Assembly (NCBI RefSeq): GCF_016583765.1
Contig: NZ_NRRR01000001.1
Span: 248,001 to 312,000 of the forward strand
Source: Chromatium weissei
GTDB taxonomy: Bacteria > Pseudomonadota > Gammaproteobacteria > Chromatiales > Chromatiaceae
Direction: 5' to 3'
DNA length: 64,000 bases
The notes under the pieces are model-generated. The model was not told the DNA's origin and did not search any database. It saw only the letters and a program-made list of their open reading frames with translations. A program made the translations under genes and the position numbers. Shown here in pieces: positions 28,665 to 37,871 of this stretch (its first letter is position 1; each line of letters begins with the position of its first letter).

Positions 28665-29681
28665 TTAGAATTTCCTTTGCCCCGTATTAATTTGTGCCCA
28701 ATCAATTGCTAATGATTCCAGAATAAGCAGCGGATTGATATTGGCTTCAAGTTGTGTATTGGCTTCTAAAATTCGTCGCAATAAACGATGGCTCGCGGCT
28801 GGTGAAATGTGTCGCGCCAGCGCCGCAAAATCATTCAAATGATCGGGATTATTTAATCGAGGTGGATTCTGCACGACCATGAGTCGCAACAGATCGCACA
28901 GCCAACCTGCAAGCCAATCAAGCATTTGCGCTGCGCCCTGAGTGTTCCATGTCGCTGCTTCGGCGATCGGATCGCGGGTTTTCGCGGCGATGGCGAGAAA
29001 TCCCAGCAGTCGCAGGCGACGTTGTTCCAACAATTCATCGGTGAATTCCGTCAGTGCGCGCAGTGGTGCGCCGTGCGCCAGTCGCAGTCGTAACGTTTGA
29101 TCGTGCTGCTTGGTGTGACTGCGCAGCCACGCGAGCGCGACCGACTCGGCGGGAATCGGCACCTTGATGTGTTGACAGCGGCTACGAATCGTTGCCGGCA
29201 ATTGCCCGCTGTTTTCGCCAATTAAGCACAGAATCGTGCGTCCAGCGGGTTCTTCCAGCGTTTTTAATAGTGCATTTGCAGCAGCGGTATTGAGATGATC
29301 GGCCGGATCAATTAACACGATTTTGCGCGGTGCGCGACTGGGTGTGAGCGATTCATGCTCGGTAAAAGCGCGAATGGTGTCGATTGTGATGGTATTGGAT
29401 TTGGTTGTGGAATCTGCACCGAGGCGTTTCAAATCGGGATGCGTTCCCGCAGCGAGCAGGTGACAGTCTGCACAAACGCCGCACGGAATGCCGACGCGGT
29501 CGCGCTGCGGACACAGCAGTGAATGCGCTAACTGTTCGGCAAGTAAGCGTTTTCCGACACCACGCGCTCCGCTGATGAGCAATCCATGCGCCAGTCGCTC
29601 GGCAGCGCGAGCAGTTTGTAAACCAGTCCAAATTCCGGTTAACCAAGGCAATGCAGCAACAGAAATTGCGGGTTCGGTCAT
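28665..29681 (-). CDS. holB: DNA polymerase III delta' subunit
   Basis: A 338-residue clamp-loader subunit. Walker A-like GARGVGKR is near residue 38, the four-cysteine zinc module CPQRDRVGIPCGVCADC near 58-75, and the SRC arginine-finger motif appears as RSRCQHI. The Walker B-like VLIDPADHL is degenerate as expected, since delta' does not hydrolyse ATP. ATG 29681 is chosen from family alignment; the frame extends 78 bases upstream. In Pseudomonas tmk precedes holB; here a divergent ThiF-like gene does instead. Confidence 0.9.
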   Translation of the reverse strand: MTEPAISVAALPWLTGIWTGLQTARAAERLAHGLLISGARGVGKRLLAEQLAHSLLCPQRDRVGIPCGVCADCHLLAAGTHPDLKRLGADSTTKSNTITIDTIRAFTEHESLTPSRAPRKIVLIDPADHLNTAAANALLKTLEEPAGRTILCLIGENSGQLPATIRSRCQHIKVPIPAESVALAWLRSHTKQHDQTLRLRLAHGAPLRALTEFTDELLEQRRLRLLGFLAIAAKTRDPIAEAATWNTQGAAQMLDWLAGWLCDLLRLMVVQNPPRLNNPDHLNDFAALARHISPAASHRLLRRILEANTQLEANINPLLILESLAIDWAQINTGQRKF

Positions 29682-29872
29682 GCGACAATCCGAAGTGATG
29701 CGTGAATTGAGATGCGAGTATAATTTTCTTTTACAGAATTCATAGTAGAAACGACACAATTAAAAAAGTAGTTTTGAATACGAGATGAAACACCGAAGTT
29801 AAAAATAAAATAGTTCGTCATACTCAGCGTATGAATGATTAATAACTGCATCACTACTCAAGGTAAATAAAC

Positions 29873-30739
29873 ATGACTGCCTTCGATTATGACCTTGCTT
29901 TTTCACGAAACATCGGTTGGATAACAGAAACTGAGCAGTCCATTTTACGCAATCGACGTATTGCCATTGCGGGCATGGGCGGAGTTGGTGGCAGCCATTT
30001 ATTGACATTAACGCGATTGGGTGTCGGAAAATTTAACATTGCCGATTTTGATGTATTCGAGTTGGCAAATTTCAATCGTCAGGCAGGTGCAAGTTTAAGC
30101 CATGTAGGACAACCAAAGGTTGATGTCATGGCGAATATGGCATTGGACATCAATTCGGAATTGAAGATTCGTCGTTTTTCCGAAGGCGTAAATGCTGAGA
30201 ATGTGGATGATTTTCTGAAAGGTGTCGATCTTTTTATTGATGGATTAGACTTTTTTGTACCGAAAGTGCGTTCATTAGTCTTTGCGCGCTGCGACGCGTT
30301 AGGCATTCCAGCAGTAATTGCTGGTCCTATTGGAATAGGCGCGGCAGTAGTTAATTTTCTACCAAAACAAATGAGCTTTGAAAAGTATTTTTGTTTACAA
30401 GGACAGCCTGAAGATGAGCAGTTATTGCGCTTTCTACTCGGATTATCTCCGGCGATGCTACAAATGAATTATCTAGTAGATGCTTCTCGAGTTGATTTAC
30501 CAAATCATCGCGGACCATCCGTATCAATGGCATGTGAATTATGCGCAGGAATCGCAGGAACGCAGGCACTCAAAATACTATTGCAACGCGGTAAAGTAAT
30601 TGCAGCACCTTGGGGATTACATTTTGATGCGTATCGCAATAAATTGGTGACGACTTGGCGACCGGGTGGAAATCGTCATCCTTTACAACGACTTGGATTA
30701 TGGATAGCGCGACGGCAATTGAAATCATCATCACAATAA
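29873..30739 (+). CDS. ThiF/MoeB-like E1 adenylyltransferase
   Basis: A 288-residue protein of the ubiquitin-activating (ThiF/MoeB/HesA) superfamily. The nucleotide loop IAIAGMGGVGGSHLL is near residues 30-45, and the DFDVFELANFNRQ segment supplies the Asp and Arg that contact ATP. Only one CxxC (CELC) is present, whereas MoeB-type enzymes have two, so zinc binding may be lost. The C-terminal part is shortened and there is no sulfurtransferase domain. No ubiquitin-like or JAB partner is adjacent. Neighbours are holB (divergent) and a PEP-CTERM gene (convergent). Substrate unknown. Confidence 0.75.
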   Translation: MTAFDYDLAFSRNIGWITETEQSILRNRRIAIAGMGGVGGSHLLTLTRLGVGKFNIADFDVFELANFNRQAGASLSHVGQPKVDVMANMALDINSELKIRRFSEGVNAENVDDFLKGVDLFIDGLDFFVPKVRSLVFARCDALGIPAVIAGPIGIGAAVVNFLPKQMSFEKYFCLQGQPEDEQLLRFLLGLSPAMLQMNYLVDASRVDLPNHRGPSVSMACELCAGIAGTQALKILLQRGKVIAAPWGLHFDAYRNKLVTTWRPGGNRHPLQRLGLWIARRQLKSSSQ

Positions 30740-30744
30740 AAAAT

Positions 30745-30773
30745 GCCACGCCAGATATAAAATCTGACGTGGC
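30745..30773. terminator. Possible bidirectional terminator hairpin
   Basis: GCCACGCCAGAT and ATCTGACGTGGC form a 12-base stem with one mismatch between the convergent ThiF-like and PEP-CTERM genes. A-rich sequence precedes it, which gives a short U tract for the minus strand. Confidence 0.55.
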
Positions 30774-30796
30774 GAATAAATCATTCATTACCAGTA

Positions 30797-31783
30797 TTAA
30801 ATCGTTTTAATGTTCCGTCGTGCTATACCAACACCAAACAACCCAATTCCCAATAATGCCAGTGTTGTCGGTTCTGGAATTGCCATTCTAATTGAACCAT
30901 CAAGTTCAGTTTGACGAATCGCAGCCACTGCGTAGGGAGTGCCTACAGTGATAGGAAAGTTAGTTGGAAGAAGTAATAACTTATCCGTCGTTGGAATTGG
31001 CGGATCAATGTTCGTATCGAGTCGCATTGTTGCATATTCCCCAATTAATGCCGTGTCATACGGATCAAGATAGGTTCCGCGACCGTTATCAATCCAAAAG
31101 AAATCATCTACAGCGGAGGTGATGTCAAAGAAAAGGTCTAAATTTCCCGAAACAAGCTCTGAACCAGTCACTTCTGCACGCAACAATCGTTTTTCATTTG
31201 TGCCACCCAACACAATACCGCTAGTCGTATCGTTTTCGTATTCATTAAAATAAATATCTAAATAGCCTCCGGTAAAGGTGATCGTGTTATCTGTTGATAA
31301 GAAACCTTCAAATCGATATTGAACTTGAATATCCCACGTTTGCCCAAAACCTTCATGATCGCCACGTGTATTAATGTCATTCAAAGTATCTATATCACAT
31401 TCACCAATGACGCAATCAGGTGCAGTTAAAACCACATCGGGTGTCGCAGTAATACTGGTTGTCATTTCATAGATTGAAGGCGCAGTTATCGAGGTACTAA
31501 TTCCATAACTGGTCAACACAGAAGTGTCATTCGTATCAATAAAACTGCCGTAAACACTTCCATCTGTCATATCGTAAATGGAAGTTGCTTTAATCGTGTT
31601 AAAACCTAAAGACGGAAATACTGCAGTAGTTGTATTCGCATCTACCGTGTGAAATCTTTGTGGTTCATCGTAACTGCTGCCATCAGTTAATGCTCCAAGA
31701 TTCAAATACATTTGATTTGCTGAAGCTGTTTCGGCAGTTAATATAGAAATAGTTAAAAACACAATTGATGTTGATGTTTTCAT
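30797..31783 (-). CDS. PEP-CTERM sorted exported protein
   Basis: A 328-residue exported protein with an N-terminal signal peptide (to about residue 22) and a C-terminal PEP-CTERM signal: IPEPTTLALLGIGLFGVGIARRN, that is a PEP motif, a hydrophobic helix and a basic end. Such proteins are processed by exosortase and often sit on the surface in floc- or biofilm-forming bacteria. The middle is rich in Thr, Asp and Ser with no recognised domain. The related acyltransferase is 490 bases upstream, but no exosortase gene is in the window. Confidence 0.88.
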   Translation of the reverse strand: MKTSTSIVFLTISILTAETASANQMYLNLGALTDGSSYDEPQRFHTVDANTTTAVFPSLGFNTIKATSIYDMTDGSVYGSFIDTNDTSVLTSYGISTSITAPSIYEMTTSITATPDVVLTAPDCVIGECDIDTLNDINTRGDHEGFGQTWDIQVQYRFEGFLSTDNTITFTGGYLDIYFNEYENDTTSGIVLGGTNEKRLLRAEVTGSELVSGNLDLFFDITSAVDDFFWIDNGRGTYLDPYDTALIGEYATMRLDTNIDPPIPTTDKLLLLPTNFPITVGTPYAVAAIRQTELDGSIRMAIPEPTTLALLGIGLFGVGIARRNIKTI

Positions 31784-32273
31784 AAGTCACTCCAAAAGAA
31801 GAGAATTAAAACGTGAACCTAGTAAGTTTCTGCTCGGTAGGCGCAAAAATTACGCCAAATAAAAAGCAGATAAAGATCAATGATTTAATTTTTTGTGTTT
31901 TTGCTTTATTGAAAGGGTGTAAAATTATCTGACACTTTGAAGATTGTTTCGTATTCCCGTGTGTTCTAGCGAGCTTTACGAGTCATACAATGCGAAGCCA
32001 TTTGCTGATTTTCGTAAAATTTTGAAAGCTATGGTGTACATATAATTTTTAACAAACTGAGTAGGTTACGCTTTTTTTCTCGTCATTTTCACTGATAAAA
32101 CGTTCGTAAAATTTTCTGACATACATTTTCAATGTCGTGACCTACAATAAGGTGGTTTATCGTATTTTGATTAACAGAATAGAAATACCTTAATACTTTT
32201 TAAGTAAATATAAACATTAAAATGTTTTGTTGATTAAGGTAGTGCTATAAAATTAAACTACGTTTCGACCAAC
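31784..32273. other. AT-rich intergenic region upstream of the PEP-CTERM gene
   Basis: 490 bases without a credible gene on either strand. It holds inverted copies GTAGGTTAC (about 32063) and GTGACCTAC (about 32137) and several A/T tracts. It should contain the PEP-CTERM promoter. I looked for a sigma-54 -24/-12 pair and did not find a convincing one. Confidence 0.5.
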
Positions 32274-33005
32274 TTAATATGTTCTTTTCAAGCTGTCATG
32301 AACAAATTGATATAAGCCCTGCATATCCTCAGGAATGTTATTCAAAACATCTTGTACAGAGACATAATAAGGTGCGCGCTGTCCATGATAATCAACGACA
32401 TTTCCCGCTTGTACAAAAGGCAATTTTAAGGAAATTGCGCGTCGTGCTAATCGCGGCTCAATCATCACAAAGACATGTTGACGTTGTACAAAGGTCATCA
32501 TTGCCGCACTCGCGTAAAATAGCGCAAGACTCAATAAAGGAAATGTTCGCTGTTCATTCGGTGAAGAAGCATTGTTCAATGCAATTCCTACTGGTGATTC
32601 AGTCTCACCAATGCGTCGCCGAAACTGCGTGTGCACTGCCAGCCGCGAACCCTCAGCAACATTTAAGCGCGGTAAATGCGCAGGATGTAAAACCGGATCG
32701 GTTAAACTCTCACTGCAAAAACGTTCTAATGGCAATAAAAAAGTCGGTTCATTAGTTGTCATGACCATGCGAACACAACCAGCTCCCGCGCCTGTTGCGC
32801 GGTGAATAATTAGACAATGTTGTGCTAAGGAATCATATTCGTCATGCTCTAAACCACCTGAACAAGCCTCGCCTTCTAAATAACCAAATTCACGGCAATA
32901 AACATCGTGGCGAATACGAAAAACACGATCAAGTAAATCAGGTGTTTTTGCTGTAACAATTTCAAAATAGTTATGAAAATGATCACTGACTTGTGATGCG
33001 CTCAT
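32274..33005 (-). CDS. PEP-CTERM/exosortase-associated acyltransferase
   Basis: A 243-residue GNAT-fold protein of the family regularly found with exosortase/PEP-CTERM loci and distantly related to autoinducer synthases. Recognisable segments are RVFRIRHDVYCREFGYLE near residue 30, DEYDSLAQHCLI and LPRLNVAEGSRLAVHTQFRRR. Its acyl substrate is unknown. It shares strand and region with the PEP-CTERM gene, though the 490-base gap suggests separate promoters. It is divergent from the thioesterase at 33071. Confidence 0.82.
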   Translation of the reverse strand: MSASQVSDHFHNYFEIVTAKTPDLLDRVFRIRHDVYCREFGYLEGEACSGGLEHDEYDSLAQHCLIIHRATGAGAGCVRMVMTTNEPTFLLPLERFCSESLTDPVLHPAHLPRLNVAEGSRLAVHTQFRRRIGETESPVGIALNNASSPNEQRTFPLLSLALFYASAAMMTFVQRQHVFVMIEPRLARRAISLKLPFVQAGNVVDYHGQRAPYYVSVQDVLNNIPEDMQGLYQFVHDSLKRTY

Positions 33006-33070
33006 TAGAACTTAACCCCGTAAAAATTGGTTTGTTTTTAACAAATTATTGAAATAGAGACTATTTTAAT

Positions 33071-33439
33071 ATGGAAAGCTATACCGTCGTTCGACCTGAA
33101 CATCTCAATCAATACGGTCATTTATTTGGTGGCTGCTTATTGAAATGGGTCGATGAAATTGCGTGGATTGCTGCCAGCCGCGATAACCCCGGTTGTCAAT
33201 TCGTTACGATTGGCATGGATCGCGTCGCTTTTCATCGCGGTGTTCATCAGGGTGCAGTATTACGCTTCGATGCCAGCGAGCAGTCACGCGGTCGCACTTC
33301 AATAACTTATGTCATTCGCGTTTTCGCTGATGATCTCAATACCGGTGCAGAAGAAGCGATTTTTTCTACCTGTATCACCTTCGTTCGTCTCGATGAACAG
33401 GGTCACAAAATGCCATTACCCAGCGCAATCGCTATTTAA
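33071..33439 (+). CDS. Acyl-CoA thioesterase, hot-dog fold (YciA/ACOT type)
   Basis: A 122-residue single hot-dog domain. The family signature is VRPEHLNQYGHLFGGCLLKWVDEIAWIAA near residues 7-35, where the NxxGxxFGG turn and the acidic residue in WVDE form the active site. It hydrolyses acyl-CoA esters; chain preference is not readable. It is divergent from the exosortase-associated acyltransferase 65 bases away, which may be a functional pairing (both act on acyl carriers) or coincidence. Confidence 0.82.
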   Translation: MESYTVVRPEHLNQYGHLFGGCLLKWVDEIAWIAASRDNPGCQFVTIGMDRVAFHRGVHQGAVLRFDASEQSRGRTSITYVIRVFADDLNTGAEEAIFSTCITFVRLDEQGHKMPLPSAIAI

Positions 33440-33450
33440 TGTGTTAGTGA

Positions 33451-33990
33451 TCATTTATCAAGAGGAATAACTGCCGCTTCACCAAAAACAATACGACCAT
33501 TTTTGTTATTGCTCATTTGGAATTCACCAATTCCATTTTGACCACTGTAATCAAGAATGATGTCTGCATGACCAGTAATGCCGTTATTACAACGAATTTT
33601 GAAAATTGAACTGGTATCACCAGCCAGCGCGTTATATTGACCAATACATTGTTTTCTATTGTGATCGACTTTGAAATAGGCGGCAAAGGCATTGGATAGA
33701 TAACGCCCGCGATATTTTGTGCCATCATCAAATACAAATAAAAACGGTTTATTCGTTGGTGTTGGTGAAGCGGATTGATGCTGGCGAACATTTTCATAAT
33801 GTTCAATCACGGCAGTTAAACATGTGTGACGTTCTGTGATTGGAATGCTATTGCATTGAATTTGCGCGTATTCAATTGGCGCAACCGCTCTGGTGACGCG
33901 GCGGTAATCAATACGCTCCGGTTGATTCACACAACCGCCGCTGATTAAACTGAAAATGAGCAGAAACTCAATGAAAATGATGTTGCGCAT
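33451..33990 (-). CDS. Putative lipoprotein of unknown function
   Basis: A 179-residue exported protein. The N terminus MRNIIFIEFLLIFSLISGGC ends in a lipobox-like ISGGC, although -3 Ser is not ideal. The middle contains four cysteines. The C-terminal half (about residues 82-179) is beta-rich with repeated short motifs such as FVFDDGTKYRGRYLS, GHADIILDY and NNKNGRIVFGEA. I do not recognise a domain. It is convergent with the thioesterase and lies downstream of pyrC on the same strand, 42 bases away. Confidence 0.65.
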   Translation of the reverse strand: MRNIIFIEFLLIFSLISGGCVNQPERIDYRRVTRAVAPIEYAQIQCNSIPITERHTCLTAVIEHYENVRQHQSASPTPTNKPFLFVFDDGTKYRGRYLSNAFAAYFKVDHNRKQCIGQYNALAGDTSSIFKIRCNNGITGHADIILDYSGQNGIGEFQMSNNKNGRIVFGEAAVIPLDK

Positions 33991-34032
33991 TTTGAATTCC
34001 GCTTAAACGTGAATACGATGAATGAAATTGCA

Positions 34033-35076
34033 TCAATTACACACGCGCCAATTCAATGTCTCTCCAGCGCGTAACGGTACGAGCTTTCCTTCACCAAAAG
34101 CATAATTATCAGGCACTTGCCACGATTCACGGCGCAACGTGATTGTTCCCGTATTACGCGGCAATTCGTAAAAATCCGCACCAAAATGACTGGCAAATCC
34201 TTCCAACTGCGCCAATGCGCCAGCCTGTGCAAAGGCCTCGGCGTAGAGTTCTAACGCGGCGTGTGCACTGTAAATTCCCGCGCAACCACAGGCCGTTTCT
34301 TTGGTGTGAACCGCGTGCGGAGCACTGTCAGTACCGAGAAAAAATTGCGGTTCGCCGCTGGTCGCTGCATTCAACAGCGCCAGTCGATGGCGTTCGCGTT
34401 TCAGCACCGGCAGGCAATAAAAGTGCGGACGAATGCCGCCAGCGAGAATGGCGTTGCGGTTATACAACAGATGATGTGGCGTAATCGTCGCAGCCAAGGT
34501 CGCCGCGCCAGCACGGACAAACGCAACGGCATCGGCTGTCGTGACGTGTTCAAACACCACTTTTAATGCCGGAAATGCTCGCGTTAATGGCGCAAGCTGC
34601 TCGTCGATAAACCGTTGTTCACGATCAAAAATATCCACATCTGGCGCGGTGACTTCGCCGTGCACGAGCAGCGGCAGACCAATGCGTTGCATCGTTTCCA
34701 AAACAGAATAAATGCGCTCTAACGCCGTAACGCCATTGTCGGAATTGGTGGTTGCGCCCGCCGGATACAGTTTGCAGGCGAACACCGCGCCGCTGGCTTT
34801 GGCGGTAATGATTTCTGCTGGCGTGGTGTCGTCGGTGAGATAAAGCGTCATCAAGGGTTGAAAATCGCTGTCGGCAGGCAGCGCGGCAATAATTCTTGTT
34901 TTATAATCAATTGCTTGCGCGGTGGTGACAATCGGCGGTTTCAGATTGGGCATGATGATCGCTCGCGCAAATTGGCGAGCAGTGTGACCGATGACATTCG
35001 CCATCGCTGCGCCATCGCGGAGATGCAAATGCCAGTCGTCGGGACGGGTGATTGTGAGGCTATCAAATTGATTCAT
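34033..35076 (-). CDS. pyrC: Dihydroorotase, class II
   Basis: A 347-residue zinc amidohydrolase that cyclises carbamoyl-aspartate to dihydroorotate in pyrimidine synthesis. Metal ligands are in [10 protein letters not shown] near residue 14, the carbamylated lysine in [11 protein letters not shown] near 103, and His ligands in PLLVHGE and [14 protein letters not shown] closes the site. The length equals that of the E. coli enzyme. ATG 35076 is chosen from that comparison; an in-frame ATG at 35109 falls next to the hairpin repeat. Confidence 0.95.
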   Translation of the reverse strand: MNQFDSLTITRPDDWHLHLRDGAAMANVIGHTARQFARAIIMPNLKPPIVTTAQAIDYKTRIIAALPADSDFQPLMTLYLTDDTTPAEIITAKASGAVFACKLYPAGATTNSDNGVTALERIYSVLETMQRIGLPLLVHGEVTAPDVDIFDREQRFIDEQLAPLTRAFPALKVVFEHVTTADAVAFVRAGAATLAATITPHHLLYNRNAILAGGIRPHFYCLPVLKRERHRLALLNAATSGEPQFFLGTDSAPHAVHTKETACGCAGIYSAHAALELYAEAFAQAGALAQLEGFASHFGADFYELPRNTGTITLRRESWQVPDNYAFGEGKLVPLRAGETLNWRVCN

Positions 35077-35097
35077 TTGTAAAAACGGCTTTATTGG

Positions 35098-35160
35098 AAA
35101 TCCCCCCAACCCCCCTTTTTCAAAGGGGGGCTATCTCCCTTTTCAGAAAAAAGGGAACTG
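35098..35160. repeat. Two adjacent hairpins, C-run/G-run repeat
   Basis: Two perfect stem-loops stand side by side: CCCCCCTTT with AAAGGGGGG (35110-35130) and TCCCTTTT with AAAAAAGGGA (35136-35156), preceded by a further CCCCCC at 35102. They fill the space between the pckA stop and the pyrC start, both on the minus strand. Composition is unlike its surroundings. A dispersed genomic repeat is likely; a role in ending pckA transcripts is possible. Confidence 0.7.
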
Positions 35161-35167
35161 CTCGAAT

Positions 35168-36811
35168 TTAACTCGCCAGCGGCCCAGCAGCTTTGATTCG
35201 ATCATCGACCTGATCGGCGAACTTGGTGAAATTGGCTTGGAACATGCCGGCTAATTTGCGCGCCTGCGTGTCGTAAGCCGCGCCGTCCGGCCAGGTGCTG
35301 CGCGGATCGAGAATGCCATCTGGAACGTTCGGGCAGAATTCAGGAATTTGCAGCCCGAAAATCGGATCAATCCGCGTTGGCACGTTGTCCAGTTCGCCGT
35401 CGAGCACTGCGTTGACCATCGCACGAGTGTGCGGAATTTTAATGCGGTCGCCCACGCCGTAAGCGCCGCCACTCCAACCCGTGTTAATCAGCCAGACGCT
35501 GGTGTTGTGTTCAGTCAAACGTTTGCCGAGCAGCTCCGCGTATTTTTGTGGATGCAACGGCATAAACGGTGCGCCGTAGCAGGCGCTGAACACCGGAGCC
35601 GGTTCGGTCACGCCTTTTTCTGTGCCGGCAACGCGAGCGGTATAACCAGAAATGAAGTGATACATCGCCTGCTCGGGAGTCAACCGCGACACCGGCGGCA
35701 ATACGCCAAACGCATCGCAAGTTAAAAACAGAATCGCGCTGGGATGACCGCCCATGCCGGTCTCGCTGGCGTTGGGAATGGCGCTGATGTGATAGCCGCC
35801 ACGCGTGTTTTCAGTCAGCGATTCATCATCCAAATTCAACCGGCGATCTTCGGCTTCAACCGTCACGTTCTCCAACACCGTGCCGAAGCGCATCGTGGTT
35901 GCGTAGATTTCTGGCTCGGCCGTCGGTGACAACCGAATCATTTTGGCGTAACAGCCGCCCTCGAAATTGAACACGCCTTCATTACTCCAGCCGTGCTCGT
36001 CGTCACCAATCAACGTGCGCGACGCATCTGCGGACAGCGTGGTTTTACCCGTGCCGCTCAGACCAAAAAACAGCGCGGTTTTGCCATCTGCACCGATATT
36101 TGCCGAGCAGTGCATCGGCAGCACGTCACGAAACGGCATCATGTAATTCATCACGGTAAACAATGACTTCTTGATTTCACCGGCGTAGCTGGTTCCGCCA
36201 ATCAGAATCAGTTTCTTGGCGAAATTGACCATGATGAAGGTTTCGCTGCGGGTGTTATCCAGCGAGGGAATGGCATGAAAACGCGGTGCGTCAATCACGG
36301 TGAATTCAGGAATCAGATTCGCAAGTTCACTGCTGCTGGGCTGAATAAACAGATTGCGCGCAAATAGGCTGTGCCATGCGTATTCGGAAATGATGCGCAC
36401 TGGCATTCGATACGCCGGATCAGCGCCGACATAACAATCCTGCACATAAACGTCCTTCATTTGGAGATAGGACGCGAGCCGGTGATGCACCAAATCAAAA
36501 TGCGCTTCATCAATCGGGCGATTGATTTCGCCCCACCAGATGTGTGATTTGCTGGTCTCTTCTTCGACGACAAATTTGTCATTTGCCGAGCGTCCGGTGT
36601 GATGACCCGTGCGCACGACCAGTGGTCCCATGTGGGATAACACGCCTTCATGTGCCCGTAATGCCTGCTCGTAAAGCGCGGGCGTGGGCAAATTCCAGTG
36701 CACGGTGTTGAGGTTGTACAAGCCGTGATGATCGAGCGAGTGTTCGCTATTGGGGCGTCCGGTCATAGTCATCGTGTGGGTTCCGTCGGGGATATGAAGA
36801 GAATGAAACAT
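35168..36811 (-). CDS. pckA: Phosphoenolpyruvate carboxykinase (ATP)
   Basis: A 547-residue ATP-dependent PEPCK, converting oxaloacetate to PEP in gluconeogenesis. The kinase loop is FFGLSGTGKTTLSAD near residue 250, followed by the metal-binding LIGDDEHGWSNEGVFNFEGGCYAK. The N-terminal RTGHHTGRSANDKFVV substrate segment and the LINTGWSGGAYGVG adenine-binding segment are present. The first 15 or so residues are not conserved, so a start slightly downstream (for example M16) is possible. It stands alone with a promoter presumably in 36812-36910. Confidence 0.95.
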   Translation of the reverse strand: MFHSLHIPDGTHTMTMTGRPNSEHSLDHHGLYNLNTVHWNLPTPALYEQALRAHEGVLSHMGPLVVRTGHHTGRSANDKFVVEEETSKSHIWWGEINRPIDEAHFDLVHHRLASYLQMKDVYVQDCYVGADPAYRMPVRIISEYAWHSLFARNLFIQPSSSELANLIPEFTVIDAPRFHAIPSLDNTRSETFIMVNFAKKLILIGGTSYAGEIKKSLFTVMNYMMPFRDVLPMHCSANIGADGKTALFFGLSGTGKTTLSADASRTLIGDDEHGWSNEGVFNFEGGCYAKMIRLSPTAEPEIYATTMRFGTVLENVTVEAEDRRLNLDDESLTENTRGGYHISAIPNASETGMGGHPSAILFLTCDAFGVLPPVSRLTPEQAMYHFISGYTARVAGTEKGVTEPAPVFSACYGAPFMPLHPQKYAELLGKRLTEHNTSVWLINTGWSGGAYGVGDRIKIPHTRAMVNAVLDGELDNVPTRIDPIFGLQIPEFCPNVPDGILDPRSTWPDGAAYDTQARKLAGMFQANFTKFADQVDDRIKAAGPLAS

Positions 36812-36910
36812 GAGATGTATCGCGCTAACGGGATGTCAGTCGATGGATTGAGACTACACGATTATCGAACGCGACTGAACGAGCGGCAACGCGCCCGTTC
36901 GTCGTGATGA

Positions 36911-37273
36911 TTATGGCGTGGCTTTTTTCTCAGTCGCAGGAACTGCTGGTGATGTGACTGGCGTTGCAGCGGCTGGCGTGGTGGTCTTCAATGCTGGCGC
37001 GGGTGCAGAAATTGGCGCAGTTGCTGGCGCTGGTGCAGCATCAGCAGGCGCATTCTTTTTTGTGGCTTTGCGGCAATGTGCATTGACTTGAACACCGTCT
37101 TTACGAGTCAGTGCCGGTTGCCAGCGACATTGCGCATTGCCTTCGCAATCTGCTTGTACCAAACCTTTACACGCAGAATCGGCGGCGGTGGCAGATTGCC
37201 AAGCAAATGCGGTGAATGCGGCAGTGGACAATAAAACGATACGGGTTGCGGATAAAACGAATGATTTTTGCAT
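36911..37273 (-). CDS. Small secreted cysteine-containing protein with Ala/Pro tail
   Basis: A 120-residue exported protein of unknown function. The signal peptide ends near residue 31 (SATAADSA). The mature part begins with a compact four-cysteine module of about 38 residues ([18 protein letters not shown] and a final HCRKA), then about 50 residues of low-complexity Ala/Pro/Thr and a lysine-containing end. The Cys module could be disulfide-bonded, and the tail looks like a linker or wall-spanning segment. It is divergent from creA, 97 bases away. Confidence 0.65.
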   Translation of the reverse strand: MQKSFVLSATRIVLLSTAAFTAFAWQSATAADSACKGLVQADCEGNAQCRWQPALTRKDGVQVNAHCRKATKKNAPADAAPAPATAPISAPAPALKTTTPAAATPVTSPAVPATEKKATP

Positions 37274-37370
37274 TAACTATTTCCTATCTTTCCAGCATCA
37301 TAAACATGATGGTATTTGCCATCGGGTTTTAATCAATCACGCAACAGGCACAAATAGGTTAGCTGAAATC

Positions 37371-37871
37371 ATGTACAAATGGCTCATTTCACTCACGCTC
37401 ATCACCGTCGCAACCACTGCTGGCGCAGATGAAATCGGCAGCGTTTCCACGAAATTCAAACTGATGGGACCGAACGACAAAATCGTGATTGAGGTGTTTC
37501 AAGACGATGCCATTTCCGGCGTGGCCTGTTATCTCAGTCACGCGAAAACCGGCGGTGTTTCCGGTGCGGTGGGATTGGCAGAAGACACTTCAGACGCATC
37601 ACTGGAATGCAAACAGATTGGGCCGATTAACCTGCCGGATGACGTGCGTTCGGGACAGCGCAATGGTGAAGATGTATTCAAGAAACGCACCTCGCTGCTG
37701 TTCAAAAGTCTACAGGTGGTGCGTTTTTATGATGCGCCGCGTAACACTTTGGTTTACTTGAGTTATAGCGATAAAGTCATTGAGGGCTCGCCGAAAAACA
37801 GTGTGACTGCGGTGCCCATTGCGCCTTGGATCACCGCGTCACCTGCGGCTACTGAATCAGCGAAACGTTGA
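37371..37871 (+). CDS. creA: CreA family periplasmic protein
   Basis: A 166-residue exported protein of the CreA family, function unknown. After a signal peptide (cleavage near residue 19, TAGADEIG) come the family strings [34 protein letters not shown] and [19 protein letters not shown], and near the end [24 protein letters not shown]. Two cysteines could form a disulfide. ATG 37371 is fixed by the signal peptide; the open frame upstream is a shadow. Its 3' end overlaps the convergent transglutaminase-like gene by 23 bases. Confidence 0.88.
   Translation: MYKWLISLTLITVATTAGADEIGSVSTKFKLMGPNDKIVIEVFQDDAISGVACYLSHAKTGGVSGAVGLAEDTSDASLECKQIGPINLPDDVRSGQRNGEDVFKKRTSLLFKSLQVVRFYDAPRNTLVYLSYSDKVIEGSPKNSVTAVPIAPWITASPAATESAKR

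Noticed and set aside
31784-32273. Possible sigma-54 promoter for the PEP-CTERM gene
   Set aside because: No TGGCAC-N5-TTGC-like pair was found at a suitable distance on the minus strand.
36698-36907. Open frame in the pckA upstream region on the plus strand
   Set aside because: It mostly mirrors the pckA coding strand and shows no ribosome site or recognisable protein.
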